A stretch of 64,000 nt of DNA, taken from Bryobacterales bacterium. GTDB lineage: Bacteria; Acidobacteriota; Terriglobia; Bryobacterales; UBA6623. Shown piece by piece: positions 55,932 through 63,678 of this stretch (positions within the stretch are counted from its first letter, which is position 1; every line of letters begins with the position of its first letter). Location: NCBI GenBank assembly GCA_028819255.1, contig JAPPMB010000064.1, positions 1 through 64,000 on the forward strand. Direction: 5' to 3'. Under the pieces are notes generated by a model, which had not been told where the DNA came from, did not search any database, and saw only the letters and a list, made by a program, of their open reading frames with translations. The position numbers and the translations under genes were made by a program.

Positions 55932-57086
55932 TCAGAGTCCTCCCGCGGCGCGCCACCTGTCCATCCTCTCGGGCGTCAGCCGGAAGCGGCGAATGTCCCA
56001 CGGCGGATCCCGTCCAAGGCAGAGTTCGGCCATCACCTTGCCGACGACGCCGCAGAACTTGAACCCGTGGCCGGAGAAGCCCGCCGCGACGAACACTCTG
56101 TCGTGGGAGGGGTGGCGGTCCAGGATGAAGTCTCCGTCCGGGCTGTTGGTGAACATGCACGCCGCCGCCTTCGTGCGGGGGCCGTTCGCCCGCGGGAAAT
56201 ACTCGGCGATGCCCTCCCGGAGCACGCGCTCGTCCTCCGGGCGGCACGTGCGGTCCAGCTTGCCCGGATCGTCCACTCCTTGCCGAAGATGATGGAACTT
56301 GCCGATCTTGAAGCCCTCGGATTCGTGGTTGGGGAACCCGTAGAAGAGCCCCAGCGGCGCATCCAGGACGAAGACCGGGAATCGCTCCGGTTCGAACTCG
56401 GACCGGCCGAAAGGCTCCGTCCAGAGCATCACCTGCCGCTCCGGCCTGCAGAAGCGGCGCAACGACATTGCGAGGCCCCCGGTCCACGCGCCGGCCGTGA
56501 TCACCAGACGCTTGGCCTCGTGCGTTCCGCGCTCGCTCCTGACCCTGACGCCCCGCGCTCCGCTCTCCCATCCCAGGACCTTCGTCTCCAGCAGAATCTC
56601 GGCCCCGCGCCGGCGCGCCATCTCGGCATGTGCGGCGATGGCAGTCTCGGACAGCAGGTAGCCTCCCCTGCGTTGGTAGACCGCCCGCATCGAGTGGGGG
56701 AGTCGGTAGCCGGGGAACCGGCGATTGACCTCCCGGCCATCCAGCTCCTCGAACTCCAGACCGTGAAGTAGGCACGACCTTCTCGATCCCTGAACGTTCC
56801 AGCTGGTCTCCAGCCCGATATCGAGGCCGCCGGTGATGTGCAGGAGCTTCCGCCCCGACATCTCCTCGAGCTCCTGCCAGTATCGGTATGCGGACCGCAC
56901 CAGTGGCACGTACTCGCTGCCTTCCGCGTAGGCCAGCCGGATGATCCGGGTCGAGCCGTGTGACGAACCGTACGCATGCGGAATCCCGAACTGCTCAAGG
57001 CCGAGAACGTTGCATCCGCTGCTGGCGAGGTGGTAGAGAGTGGCGCTGCCCATGCCTCCGGCGCCGATCACGATTACGTCGTGCAT
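55932..57086 (-). CDS. SolA/sarcosine-oxidase-like FAD-dependent amine oxidase
   Basis: A 384-aa FAD enzyme of the monomeric sarcosine oxidase / N-methyl-tryptophan oxidase family. The dinucleotide-binding start is DVIVIGAGGMGSATLYHLAS; the next segment, EQFGIPHAYGSSHGSTRIIR, is strongly conserved in this family. The C-terminal KAAACMFTNSPDGDFILDRH carries the cysteine that in relatives is covalently bound to FAD, followed by VAAGFSGHGFKFCGVVGKVM. The reaction expected is oxidative demethylation or deamination of a secondary amine with production of hydrogen peroxide. No signal peptide is present, so it is cytoplasmic. It lies 8 bases after the quinohemoprotein dehydrogenase and is probably cotranscribed, although that enzyme is periplasmic. 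Confidence 0.9.
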   Translation of the reverse strand: MHDVIVIGAGGMGSATLYHLASSGCNVLGLEQFGIPHAYGSSHGSTRIIRLAYAEGSEYVPLVRSAYRYWQELEEMSGRKLLHITGGLDIGLETSWNVQGSRRSCLLHGLEFEELDGREVNRRFPGYRLPHSMRAVYQRRGGYLLSETAIAAHAEMARRRGAEILLETKVLGWESGARGVRVRSERGTHEAKRLVITAGAWTGGLAMSLRRFCRPERQVMLWTEPFGRSEFEPERFPVFVLDAPLGLFYGFPNHESEGFKIGKFHHLRQGVDDPGKLDRTCRPEDERVLREGIAEYFPRANGPRTKAAACMFTNSPDGDFILDRHPSHDRVFVAAGFSGHGFKFCGVVGKVMAELCLGRDPPWDIRRFRLTPERMDRWRAAGGL

Positions 57087-57094
57087 AGCGCGCC

Positions 57095-59239
57095 CTATAG
57101 CCCGTCGCGGGTCCTGGCAAGCGCATGCAGCTTGAGCACCTGCACGTCATCAAGCAGTTCCCGGAACGCCGGCATCCCGTTGCCTCCGGTCAGGACGGCT
57201 TCGGCGAATTGCGACGCTGTGAGCCTCGTTCCGAACAGGTTCGGTCCGCTGCCGCCGCCGGACTTGTGGCAGCCAACGCACCGCGTCCGGTACAGTGCCG
57301 CCGCCTCCTCCAGGGCGGCTGCGTCGCCGACGAAGGGATTCGCGGATTCCCGGGCGCCGCCGGCTCCGCTTCCGGATGCCGGTTGGAGAGGCTCCGCTGT
57401 CGGGATGGGCTCGCCGCCCTCGGTCGCCTCAAAGCCATATCCGGGGAGGACCCGACCGCCCAGCGTGTGTCCGGGCTCGCCGACGCGGGGCAGCGAGCCT
57501 TCGAGCGTCGTCAGGTTCGTGCCGGGCGCGATCCGCGCCGGGCCGCCTCCCCCAAGCGCGAAGACCCAAATGTTTCCCGCCTTCGGCTCCGTGTAATAGA
57601 ACGTCATGTCGCCGCCGATGCCCCCCGACGGAACCGCCACGTACTGGGTGCCGTCGAGCTCGTAGGTGATCGGGCTGCCGATGATTCCCGAACCGGTCTG
57701 GAACCGCCAGAGGACTGTTCCCGTGCGGGCGTCCAGCGCCATGAAGTAGCCACGCATGTCGCCCGTGAACACGAGACCGCTCGACGTGGCCACGGATCCG
57801 GCCCAGAACGGCGCCGGACTTGTCTGACGCCAAAGGACCTTCCGGCCCACCACGTCAAAGGCGAGAAAATTGCCGGGTTCCTCGCTGGTCAGGTACTGCT
57901 GGTAGTCCGCCCCGAGGTACCATTCGCCGTCCGTCGGCGGCTCGAAGGTGCCCTCTTCCCAAAACTTGTATCCCATGGCCCACTGGTTGGACATGAAGTA
58001 CAGGACCTTCCGCGCCGGGTCGTACGACAGCGGCTGCCAGTCGATGGCCCCTTCCAGGCTGGGAATGATGGGTCCGACCTCGGGGCCCCCGGACTCGGCG
58101 ATCATGTCCGGGTTGACGATCGGGCGTCCTGTCTCCGGATCAAGGCCCGTCGCCCACGTGATCCCCGGAACGATCGGGTCGCCGTAGAGGAACTTGCCGC
58201 TGGTCCGGTCAAGGGCGTAGAAGAATCCGTTCTTGTCGTGGTGGAAGAGCGCCTTCACCGGGCCGTGGCCGACCAGTTCCAGATCCGCCAGCACCGGCGT
58301 GCTGACCGCATCGTAGTCCCAGCAGTCCCAGGGGGTGTACTGGAATCCCCAGGCGATCGCACCGGAGTCTGCGTCGATCGCGACGGTGGCGGCCGTCCAC
58401 TCGTTGTCCCCCTTGCGGACTTGGCAGTTCCACGGGGCCGCGTTGCCCGTGTTCCAGTACACGAGCTCCAGCTGCGGGTCGTAGACGCCGGTGGTCCATG
58501 TCGAACCTCCCCCGTGCTTCCAGGTGTCCCCCGGCCATGTCTCGTTGCCCGGCTCGCCGGGGCCCGGGATGGTGTAGGCCGTCCAGCGCGGCGCTCCGGA
58601 CTGTGCGTCGAACGCCTTGACGAAACCGCGGATTCCGAACTCGCCGCCCGCGATTCCGGTGAGCACCATGTCCTTCACGACGAGGGGGGCGCCGGTGATG
58701 CTGTATCCCTGCCGCCAATCGATGACACGCGCTTCCCACACCACGCTGCCGCTGTGCCTGTCGAGCGCTACGAGACGGGCGTCCATCGTGCCGACAAAGA
58801 CCAGGTCCCCATGCAGCGCGACGCCCCGGTTGATCGAACCGCAGCAGTAGACGCGCTCCGCGGCATCCGGAATCTCCGGGTCGTAGCTCCAGATCCTTCC
58901 GCCGGTTCGCGCGTCGATTGCGAACACGCGGGAGCCGTCGGCCGAAACGTAGAGTATGCCGTCTCGAATGAGAGGCGTGGCCTCGAGTCCGCGATTCTCA
59001 CCGCCGGTGGCGAACACCCACACGGGATGCAGTTGGTCCACGTTCGCCGGCGTGATCTGGTCAAGTTCCACGAATCGATGGGCGTGGTAGTCGCGCCCGT
59101 ACATCAGCCAGTCGCTCGTGTTCGACGCGGCTCCTTCCAGGTCGGATGTCCCGACCGGCTGTCCGGACAGGCCCGCCGTCAGCAAACAGCATGCTGCGGC
59201 CGCGCAGCAGATCCGGGAGAGGTGCTTGCGGATCAACAT
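57095..59239 (-). CDS. quinohemoprotein alcohol dehydrogenase (PQQ propeller plus cytochrome c)
   Basis: A 714-aa periplasmic quinohemoprotein. Signal peptide RICCAAAACCLLTAGLSGQP is followed by an eight-bladed PQQ propeller (residues about 40-580) and a C-terminal cytochrome c domain with CVGCH and methionine ligand in GGNGMPAFRELLDD. Adjacent cysteines in ERVYCCGSINRGVALHGDLV form the vicinal disulfide that stacks on PQQ; the catalytic aspartate is in TPWDCWDYDAVSTPVLADLE; HGGGSTWTTGVYDPQLELVY lines the cofactor. The linker (about 580-640) is Gly/Ala/Pro-rich. Substrate oxidation and first electron transfer are thus in one chain, in contrast to the split quinoprotein/cytochrome pair at 21.8-24.3 kb. 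The alcohol substrate is unknown. Confidence 0.93.
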   Translation of the reverse strand: MLIRKHLSRICCAAAACCLLTAGLSGQPVGTSDLEGAASNTSDWLMYGRDYHAHRFVELDQITPANVDQLHPVWVFATGGENRGLEATPLIRDGILYVSADGSRVFAIDARTGGRIWSYDPEIPDAAERVYCCGSINRGVALHGDLVFVGTMDARLVALDRHSGSVVWEARVIDWRQGYSITGAPLVVKDMVLTGIAGGEFGIRGFVKAFDAQSGAPRWTAYTIPGPGEPGNETWPGDTWKHGGGSTWTTGVYDPQLELVYWNTGNAAPWNCQVRKGDNEWTAATVAIDADSGAIAWGFQYTPWDCWDYDAVSTPVLADLELVGHGPVKALFHHDKNGFFYALDRTSGKFLYGDPIVPGITWATGLDPETGRPIVNPDMIAESGGPEVGPIIPSLEGAIDWQPLSYDPARKVLYFMSNQWAMGYKFWEEGTFEPPTDGEWYLGADYQQYLTSEEPGNFLAFDVVGRKVLWRQTSPAPFWAGSVATSSGLVFTGDMRGYFMALDARTGTVLWRFQTGSGIIGSPITYELDGTQYVAVPSGGIGGDMTFYYTEPKAGNIWVFALGGGGPARIAPGTNLTTLEGSLPRVGEPGHTLGGRVLPGYGFEATEGGEPIPTAEPLQPASGSGAGGARESANPFVGDAAALEEAAALYRTRCVGCHKSGGGSGPNLFGTRLTASQFAEAVLTGGNGMPAFRELLDDVQVLKLHALARTRDGL

Positions 59240-59359
59240 GCCGGAACCATTTTCTCAGGTCGCCCCGGAGCGAATCGCCCCCGGTCGGCGGCGGAGTGTT
59301 GCCGGCTCCGCACCGCGGTCACCTCTCTGACGTCGTGCCGTTCTGCCCGCCGCCCGGCT

Positions 59360-60838
59360 TCACCCTTCGTTGTGCCATTCGATCTGCTTCATGTCTGTCT
59401 TCGGCGGCGGAGGCCAGTGATGGCCGCGCTGGCTGGAGAGTCCTCGATTCGGTCCGGGGCGGAACCGGCGCTGCGGCCTTCCAACGAGCGTCCCCTCGTG
59501 CGCCCACTCCTCGTCCCCACCGTAGAGTTGGCTGACCAGAATCCCGGTCAGCTCGTCCAGCACTTCGCGGTGGTTTTCGGACAGGACGAGATTCCTTGTC
59601 TCGAGCGGATCCGAATCCAGGTCAAAGAGCTGGCTCACATTGCCGGCCGGGTAGTAGATCAGCTTGAAGCGACCCTTGCGAACCATCCGCGTCGCGTGAT
59701 CTCCCTCGCCCACTTCGCCGTAGAGCCACTCGCGTTGCCGCGTTCCCAGCATCGACAGCCCTTCTACGCTGTCCGGGGTCTCGATGCCGGCCAGGTCCAG
59801 AAGTGTCGGCATCACGTCCTGCCAGCCCACCAGCCGGTCTTCCACGCCATGGTGGCCGACCCGGCCGTCTCCCGCCGGGCCGACGAGAATCATCGGAACA
59901 TTCGACGACGGCTCGTAGAACAGCCTCTTGGCCCACATGCCGTACCGCCCGAGCATATCCCCGTGGTCCGAGGTGAAGCAGATCGCCGTGTCGTCCAGCA
60001 AGCCCTCCTCGCGAAGCGTGCCCACGACCACGCGGAGCTGATGGTCGATGTGCGTGCAGAGCGCATAGAACGCGCGCGTGGCGGCCCGCGTCTCAGCGGC
60101 TCCGATGTGGGCCGCGCGTGTCCGAACAGCCTGCAGCAGGTAGGGCAGTTCTCCCTCGCACCATGAACCGCTGGCCGGTTGCCGCAAGTCCGTACGTCGG
60201 TACATGTCGAGATACGTGTCGACGGGGACGAGCGGGGGATGGGGGTGTCGGTACGAGAGAAACCAGAAGGCCGGCCTGAGTGGATCGCGCCGCTTGATCG
60301 TTCGGACCATTTGCTGGGTGGCCCAGTTGGTGGCGTGCGTCTCCTCGGGGAGATGCCACGACCGCGTGAGGTAGTCGTTGTTGCTCATGCCGTGGTCAAA
60401 CTGCCTTCCGGCATAACCGCGGTCGGCAAGAAACCCCTCATAGTCGTCGGTCACGCCGTACTGGGTTCTGCCCTCCTCGTCCAAGATCACCTCGTCGAAG
60501 CCGATCCGGCTTCGCTGCGGGTACACGTGCAGCTTGCCCACGGCACAGGCCTGATAGCCGGCGTTCCGGAACGTCTGGGCCATGGTGGGGAGGTTCGGCA
60601 TCGGCATGGTCTCGCCGAAGTCCCGGTCGCCATGGGACCGCGGGCTGACTCCCGTCATGAGCGTCCGGCGAGCCGGGATGCAGACCGGGCATTCCGAGTA
60701 AGCGTTGCGGAACCGGACCCCGCTCCTAGCAAGCTCGTCCAGCGTCGGAGTCCGAATTTCCGGATGACCCGCCGCACCCAGCAGTTCGGCCGACCAGTGG
60801 TCGGTGGAGATCAGGAGGACATTGGGGCGATTCGCCAT
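59360..60838 (-). CDS. sulfatase without a recognisable signal peptide
   Basis: A 492-aa type I sulfatase. ATG 60838 gives MANRPNVLLISTDHWSAELL at once, with no signal peptide; the open frame extends upstream to 60895 but adds only Arg-rich residues. The formylglycine motif is C53-I-P-A-R57 with RTLMTGVSPRSHG; metal ligands lie in ISTDHWSAELLGAAGHPE and CFTSDHGDMLGRYGMWAKRL. The phrase AVGKLHVYPQRSRIGFDEVI is common to this branch and to the exported sulfatase at 27.7 kb. A cytoplasmic sulfatase may act on small imported sulfated molecules. It sits 66 bases from tRNA-Sec, on the same strand and just downstream of it. Confidence 0.9.
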   Translation of the reverse strand: MANRPNVLLISTDHWSAELLGAAGHPEIRTPTLDELARSGVRFRNAYSECPVCIPARRTLMTGVSPRSHGDRDFGETMPMPNLPTMAQTFRNAGYQACAVGKLHVYPQRSRIGFDEVILDEEGRTQYGVTDDYEGFLADRGYAGRQFDHGMSNNDYLTRSWHLPEETHATNWATQQMVRTIKRRDPLRPAFWFLSYRHPHPPLVPVDTYLDMYRRTDLRQPASGSWCEGELPYLLQAVRTRAAHIGAAETRAATRAFYALCTHIDHQLRVVVGTLREEGLLDDTAICFTSDHGDMLGRYGMWAKRLFYEPSSNVPMILVGPAGDGRVGHHGVEDRLVGWQDVMPTLLDLAGIETPDSVEGLSMLGTRQREWLYGEVGEGDHATRMVRKGRFKLIYYPAGNVSQLFDLDSDPLETRNLVLSENHREVLDELTGILVSQLYGGDEEWAHEGTLVGRPQRRFRPGPNRGLSSQRGHHWPPPPKTDMKQIEWHNEG

Positions 60839-60903
60839 GGCGGTGTGTCGCGGCGCGGCTCGGGGCGCGCGGTTCCGCCCGCATCTGCCCGCCAAGCGAT
60901 TGC

Positions 60904-60998
60904 TGGCGGAAGCTAGTGGGAGTCGAACCCACCCTTGACGCGGAGCGCCAAACAGCGGTTTTGAAGACCGGGCCCGACACCGGCCGGGATTAGCTTCC
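60904..60998 (-). tRNA. selC: tRNA-Sec (anticodon TCA), CCA encoded
   Basis: Selenocysteine tRNA, about 95 bases including encoded CCA. The 8-bp acceptor stem GGAAGCTA/TAGCTTCC (60998-60991 and 60915-60908) is followed by discriminator G and CCA. The anticodon loop CTTCAAA carries TCA (60964-60962), reading UGA. A long variable arm can form a 7-bp stem (TTGGCGC with GCGTCAA, one G-U) and the T arm is GTGGG-TTCGACT-CCCAC. The 8-bp acceptor stem, long extra arm and UCA anticodon together identify tRNA-Sec. It implies SelA/SelB/SelD elsewhere in the genome and supports the in-frame TGA of the AhpD-like gene at 49.4 kb. Confidence 0.96.
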
Positions 60999-61325
60999 GT
61001 GGCTCGATTCTAGCAATCGCCCGGTCCGGTCATGTGATGGGTCTGGTGCCTCGACGCGCTGGACGCCGGAGTCAGGTGTCGCGACGGCCCACGGAATGGG
61101 GGCACGGAGGCTGCCGGCGGATCGAAGGGCCGCGAACGGCAGGCGATTCCTCCGGATTGCCGGAAAGGCGTTGAGCCCCAAGCGAGAGGTTCGGACGGGC
61201 CCACGCGCCTGGTTCCCGGAGCGACGACAACCTTCAGGCACGCAGGCCCACCCGGTACCGGTCGGGAACGAGCAGTCATGTGCGAGCGCCGGTTTTGTAA
61301 CAGCGCGAGTCTCGGCTGGTGTGGC
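60999..61325. other. intergenic, upstream of selC
   Basis: About 330 bases between tRNA-Sec and the VapC stop, both on the minus strand. Open frames here are GC-driven and have no recognisable domain. It presumably contains the selC promoter. Confidence 0.45.
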
Positions 61326-61760
61326 TCATTTCCGGGGAGGGAGCGTCTTGGCGGCGCGTTCGAGTGGCGAAATCAGCCTAACCGCGGGAAAGTACGTGCG
61401 GTATCGCCGAACATCCCTCGTGAGGATCGCCAGCCCGTCGACTTCCGCATGTGCTCCGATGTAGAAGTCCGGGAGGGGTGACGACCGCAAGCCACCGGCC
61501 TGGCGGTACTTGAGGAAAGCCCTTCCAGCCGCGAATGCCGCACCGTAAGGGAGTTGTAGGCGCGTCAGCAGCAAGGAATCCAGCTCTTGATCCAACGCCG
61601 CCACGTCTTGGAACGCGAGGAAGGTCTCCGCGTAGATCAACGGGTTGATTCCCGCCAGACCCGCTGTTCGCGCTTCCGCGAGCGCATTCTCGGACCAAGG
61701 CCGCCAAGTCTCGTCGTCTGTGAAGACGTCCAGCAGGACGTTCGTGTCCACAAGGATCAC
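61326..61760 (-). CDS. VapC-type PIN-domain toxin
   Basis: A 144-aa PIN-domain ribonuclease, the toxin of a type II toxin-antitoxin pair. The four acidic residues that bind metal are visible: D5 in MILVDTNVLLDVF, E45 in NPLIYAETFLAF, D98 in SSPLPDFYIGAHAEVDGLA and D116 in ILTRDVRRYRTYF. Its ATG overlaps the TGA of the antitoxin gene by four bases (61760-61757), the usual coupling in vapBC operons. Targets of such toxins are often tRNA or rRNA; the target here is unknown. Location 330 bases from tRNA-Sec may be chance. Confidence 0.92.
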   Translation of the reverse strand: MILVDTNVLLDVFTDDETWRPWSENALAEARTAGLAGINPLIYAETFLAFQDVAALDQELDSLLLTRLQLPYGAAFAAGRAFLKYRQAGGLRSSPLPDFYIGAHAEVDGLAILTRDVRRYRTYFPAVRLISPLERAAKTLPPRK

Positions 61761-62017
61761 CTATTCTTGGCCCCCCGGGTCAGTTGCATGATTTCGTCGG
61801 TGGTACGCCCAGTCGTCGCGACGCCGCGCGCACTTCGAAGCCGCTTGCTCATCAGGTCTCTGAAGCTCAAGGCCGGACGGATCAGAGCCCCGTCATCCAA
61901 TTCCTCGAAGACAACTTCGGTATTCGGCAGGAGGCCGAGTCTCTGCCTGAGGCCCACCGGAATGGTGACTTGTCCTTTGGATGTAATTCGCATCTCAGAA
62001 TTCTTACTATAGGACAC
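61757..62017 (-). CDS. VapB-type antitoxin, SpoVT/AbrB domain
   Basis: An 86-aa antitoxin with an N-terminal AbrB/MazE swapped-hairpin DNA-binding domain (MRITSKGQVTIPVGLRQRLG, LPNTEVVFEELDDGALIRPA) and a flexible C-terminal tail (RSARGVATTGRTTDEIMQLT) that should neutralise VapC. The complex normally binds its own promoter and represses it. GTG 62017 gives the longest form; ATG 61993 begins directly at the conserved RITSKGQVTIP and is equally plausible. The stop overlaps the VapC start. Confidence 0.92.
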   Translation of the reverse strand: MSYSKNSEMRITSKGQVTIPVGLRQRLGLLPNTEVVFEELDDGALIRPALSFRDLMSKRLRSARGVATTGRTTDEIMQLTRGAKNR

Positions 62018-62091
62018 CTGACATTGCTCCCTGGCACACCAAGGTGCATCAATTCGAATCGGGATGAAATACTGAAAGTGCCCAACTGCGC

Positions 62092-62289
62092 CTACGGCAG
62101 CGCGGTCCGAGCCCCTCGAATCGCCGACCGGCGACGCTTCGGCGGCTTGCGGAACTCCACCTTCACGGTTCGCGTGACCGCCTTGGCGATTTCCTCGAAC
62201 GTCGCATCGACGCGCAGGTCCTCCTCCTGCTCAGTCCTGGAGGGTTGGTAGGAGTGGTCGATCAGCCGGACGGTAGGTGGCGGGGGCTG
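62092..62289 (-). pseudogene. small conserved-looking open frame, start lost
   Basis: A minus-strand frame open from 62289 to TAG 62094-62092 reads VRLIDHSYQPSRTEQEEDLR, then VDATFEEIAKAVTRTVKVEF and RKPPKRRR. The acidic middle, YQPS phrase and basic tail recall small proteins (about 60-70 aa) often found beside insertion sequences, but I cannot name the family. No ATG, GTG or TTG lies at a sensible N-terminus, and an IS110 end fragment lies 40 bases upstream, so it was probably cut off by that element. Confidence 0.4.
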
Positions 62290-62329
62290 CTACTTGGGCA
62301 CGGTTCGGACTATTTGCGCCCATCGCATT

Positions 62330-62390
62330 GCTTGTTTGTTGAGAATAGGGCTGTGAAGGGTCCCTTCTGAGGGATCCGGCCCCGGACTCC
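62330..62390 (-). repeat. IS110 right-end sequence, copy B (solo fragment)
   Basis: Inverted copy of 27626-27686. Read on the minus strand it starts GGAGTCCGGGGCC and includes GGACCCTTCACAGCCCTATT, differing by a few substitutions and one gap. No transposase accompanies it, so it is a fragment left by an element that was lost or deleted. It begins 22 bases after the stop of the SMP-30 lactonase gene. Confidence 0.7.
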
Positions 62391-62411
62391 GGAGCCGGGA
62401 GGGTCTTGACA

Positions 62412-63473
62412 TCAGGTGATGTGTGCACCCTGGGCCTCGACGTAGACGGCGTAGAGGCTCTGGCTTGCCGTCATGAACAAGCGGTTGCGCTTGACGCCCC
62501 CGAAGCAGACGTTCGAGCAGATTTCCGGGAGCCTGATCAGGCCGATGCGATCCCCGTTGGGCGCAAACACGTGAACGCCGTCGTACCCGTCGCCGACCCA
62601 GCCGGCCGACGACCAGACGTTGCCGTCCGTGTCGCAGCGGATTCCGTCCGCGTTCCCGGCCTGCTCGAAGCCGTCCATCTTCATCGAGACGAATCTGCGC
62701 CCGTTGCGGAGCGACCGGCCGTTGTCGACGTCCCAGACCTTGATCTCGCGCTCGGCTTCCGGATAGTGGGACGCGCCCGTGTCTGCGACGTAGAGCAGCT
62801 TGTAGTCGGGGGAGAAGCAAAGGCCGTTGGGTTTGAAGATGTCGTCTGCGACCAGCTCCATTTTGCCGCTGCCGCCGTCGATCCGGTAGACCGCTTCCTT
62901 GATCTCCAGTGGTCCCTTGTTGCCTTCGTAGTGCATCAGGCTGCCGTAGCCGGGATCGGTGAACCAGACATTGCCGTCCGGATCCACCACAACGTCGTTC
63001 GGGGCGTTCAGCCGCTTGCCCTGCCAGCTGTCGGCTAGGACCGTCACGGAGCCATCGTGCTCGTAGCGCACCAGGCGGCGGTTGCCGTGCTCGCAGGAAA
63101 GCTGGCGGCCCTCCCAGTCGAACGTGTTGCCGTTGGAGTTCCCGGAGGGGTTCCGGAATACGCTGACATGGCCGTCGTCGTCCAGCCAGCGCAGCTGCAC
63201 GTTGTTCGGGATGTCGGAATAGACCAGATATCGGCCGACGGCGTTCCACGCCGGACCCTCGGCCCAGAGTGTGCCGACGTGCAGCCGCTGAATCGGGGTG
63301 TTCCCCAGCTTGTACTTGTTGAATCGCTCGTCCAACGCGACGATGTCGGGGTCCGGGTACCGGGTCGGCGTGACGTTCGTCCAGTCGCGTTCGGCCTTCA
63401 TTCCGCACGGAACGGCTACGGCCGCTGCCAGAGCGGTTGCGAACTCCCGGCGTGTGGGTGCAGGCTTGTCCAT
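62412..63473 (-). CDS. SMP-30/gluconolactonase-family protein, Tat-exported
   Basis: A 353-aa six-bladed propeller lactonase. The N-terminus TRREFATALAAAVAVPCG is a twin-arginine signal. Family marks are GTLWAEGPAWNAVGRYLVYS (metal-ligand glutamate in EGPAW), FRNPSGNSNGNTFDWEGRQL, the metal-binding RLNAPNDVVVDPDGNVWFTD and KPNGLCFSPDYKLLYVADTG, and GNADGIRCDTDGNVWSSAGW. Such enzymes open sugar lactones such as gluconolactone using a divalent metal. Placement near quinoprotein dehydrogenases, which make lactones from sugars, is suggestive, though they are not in the same operon. An IS110 end fragment follows its stop codon at 22 bases without damaging the gene. Confidence 0.9.
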   Translation of the reverse strand: MDKPAPTRREFATALAAAVAVPCGMKAERDWTNVTPTRYPDPDIVALDERFNKYKLGNTPIQRLHVGTLWAEGPAWNAVGRYLVYSDIPNNVQLRWLDDDGHVSVFRNPSGNSNGNTFDWEGRQLSCEHGNRRLVRYEHDGSVTVLADSWQGKRLNAPNDVVVDPDGNVWFTDPGYGSLMHYEGNKGPLEIKEAVYRIDGGSGKMELVADDIFKPNGLCFSPDYKLLYVADTGASHYPEAEREIKVWDVDNGRSLRNGRRFVSMKMDGFEQAGNADGIRCDTDGNVWSSAGWVGDGYDGVHVFAPNGDRIGLIRLPEICSNVCFGGVKRNRLFMTASQSLYAVYVEAQGAHIT

Positions 63474-63678
63474 AGAAATGACACTTTACCAGAGCGGCGT
63501 GCCAGCACCTGCGCCCGCCGGCACCTTGGCTGCGCGGTGTCTCATGACGCCCGTCGCAAGGCCTCTTCCGCCAAGGCGCGGGCGCTCGGCCGGGATCCTT
63601 CGATCGCCGCTGCGCGGAACCATGGGCGGCACGCCTAGACCCGCTTGAGGGTGGGAGGCCGCGCCTCCAGCCGCACCC

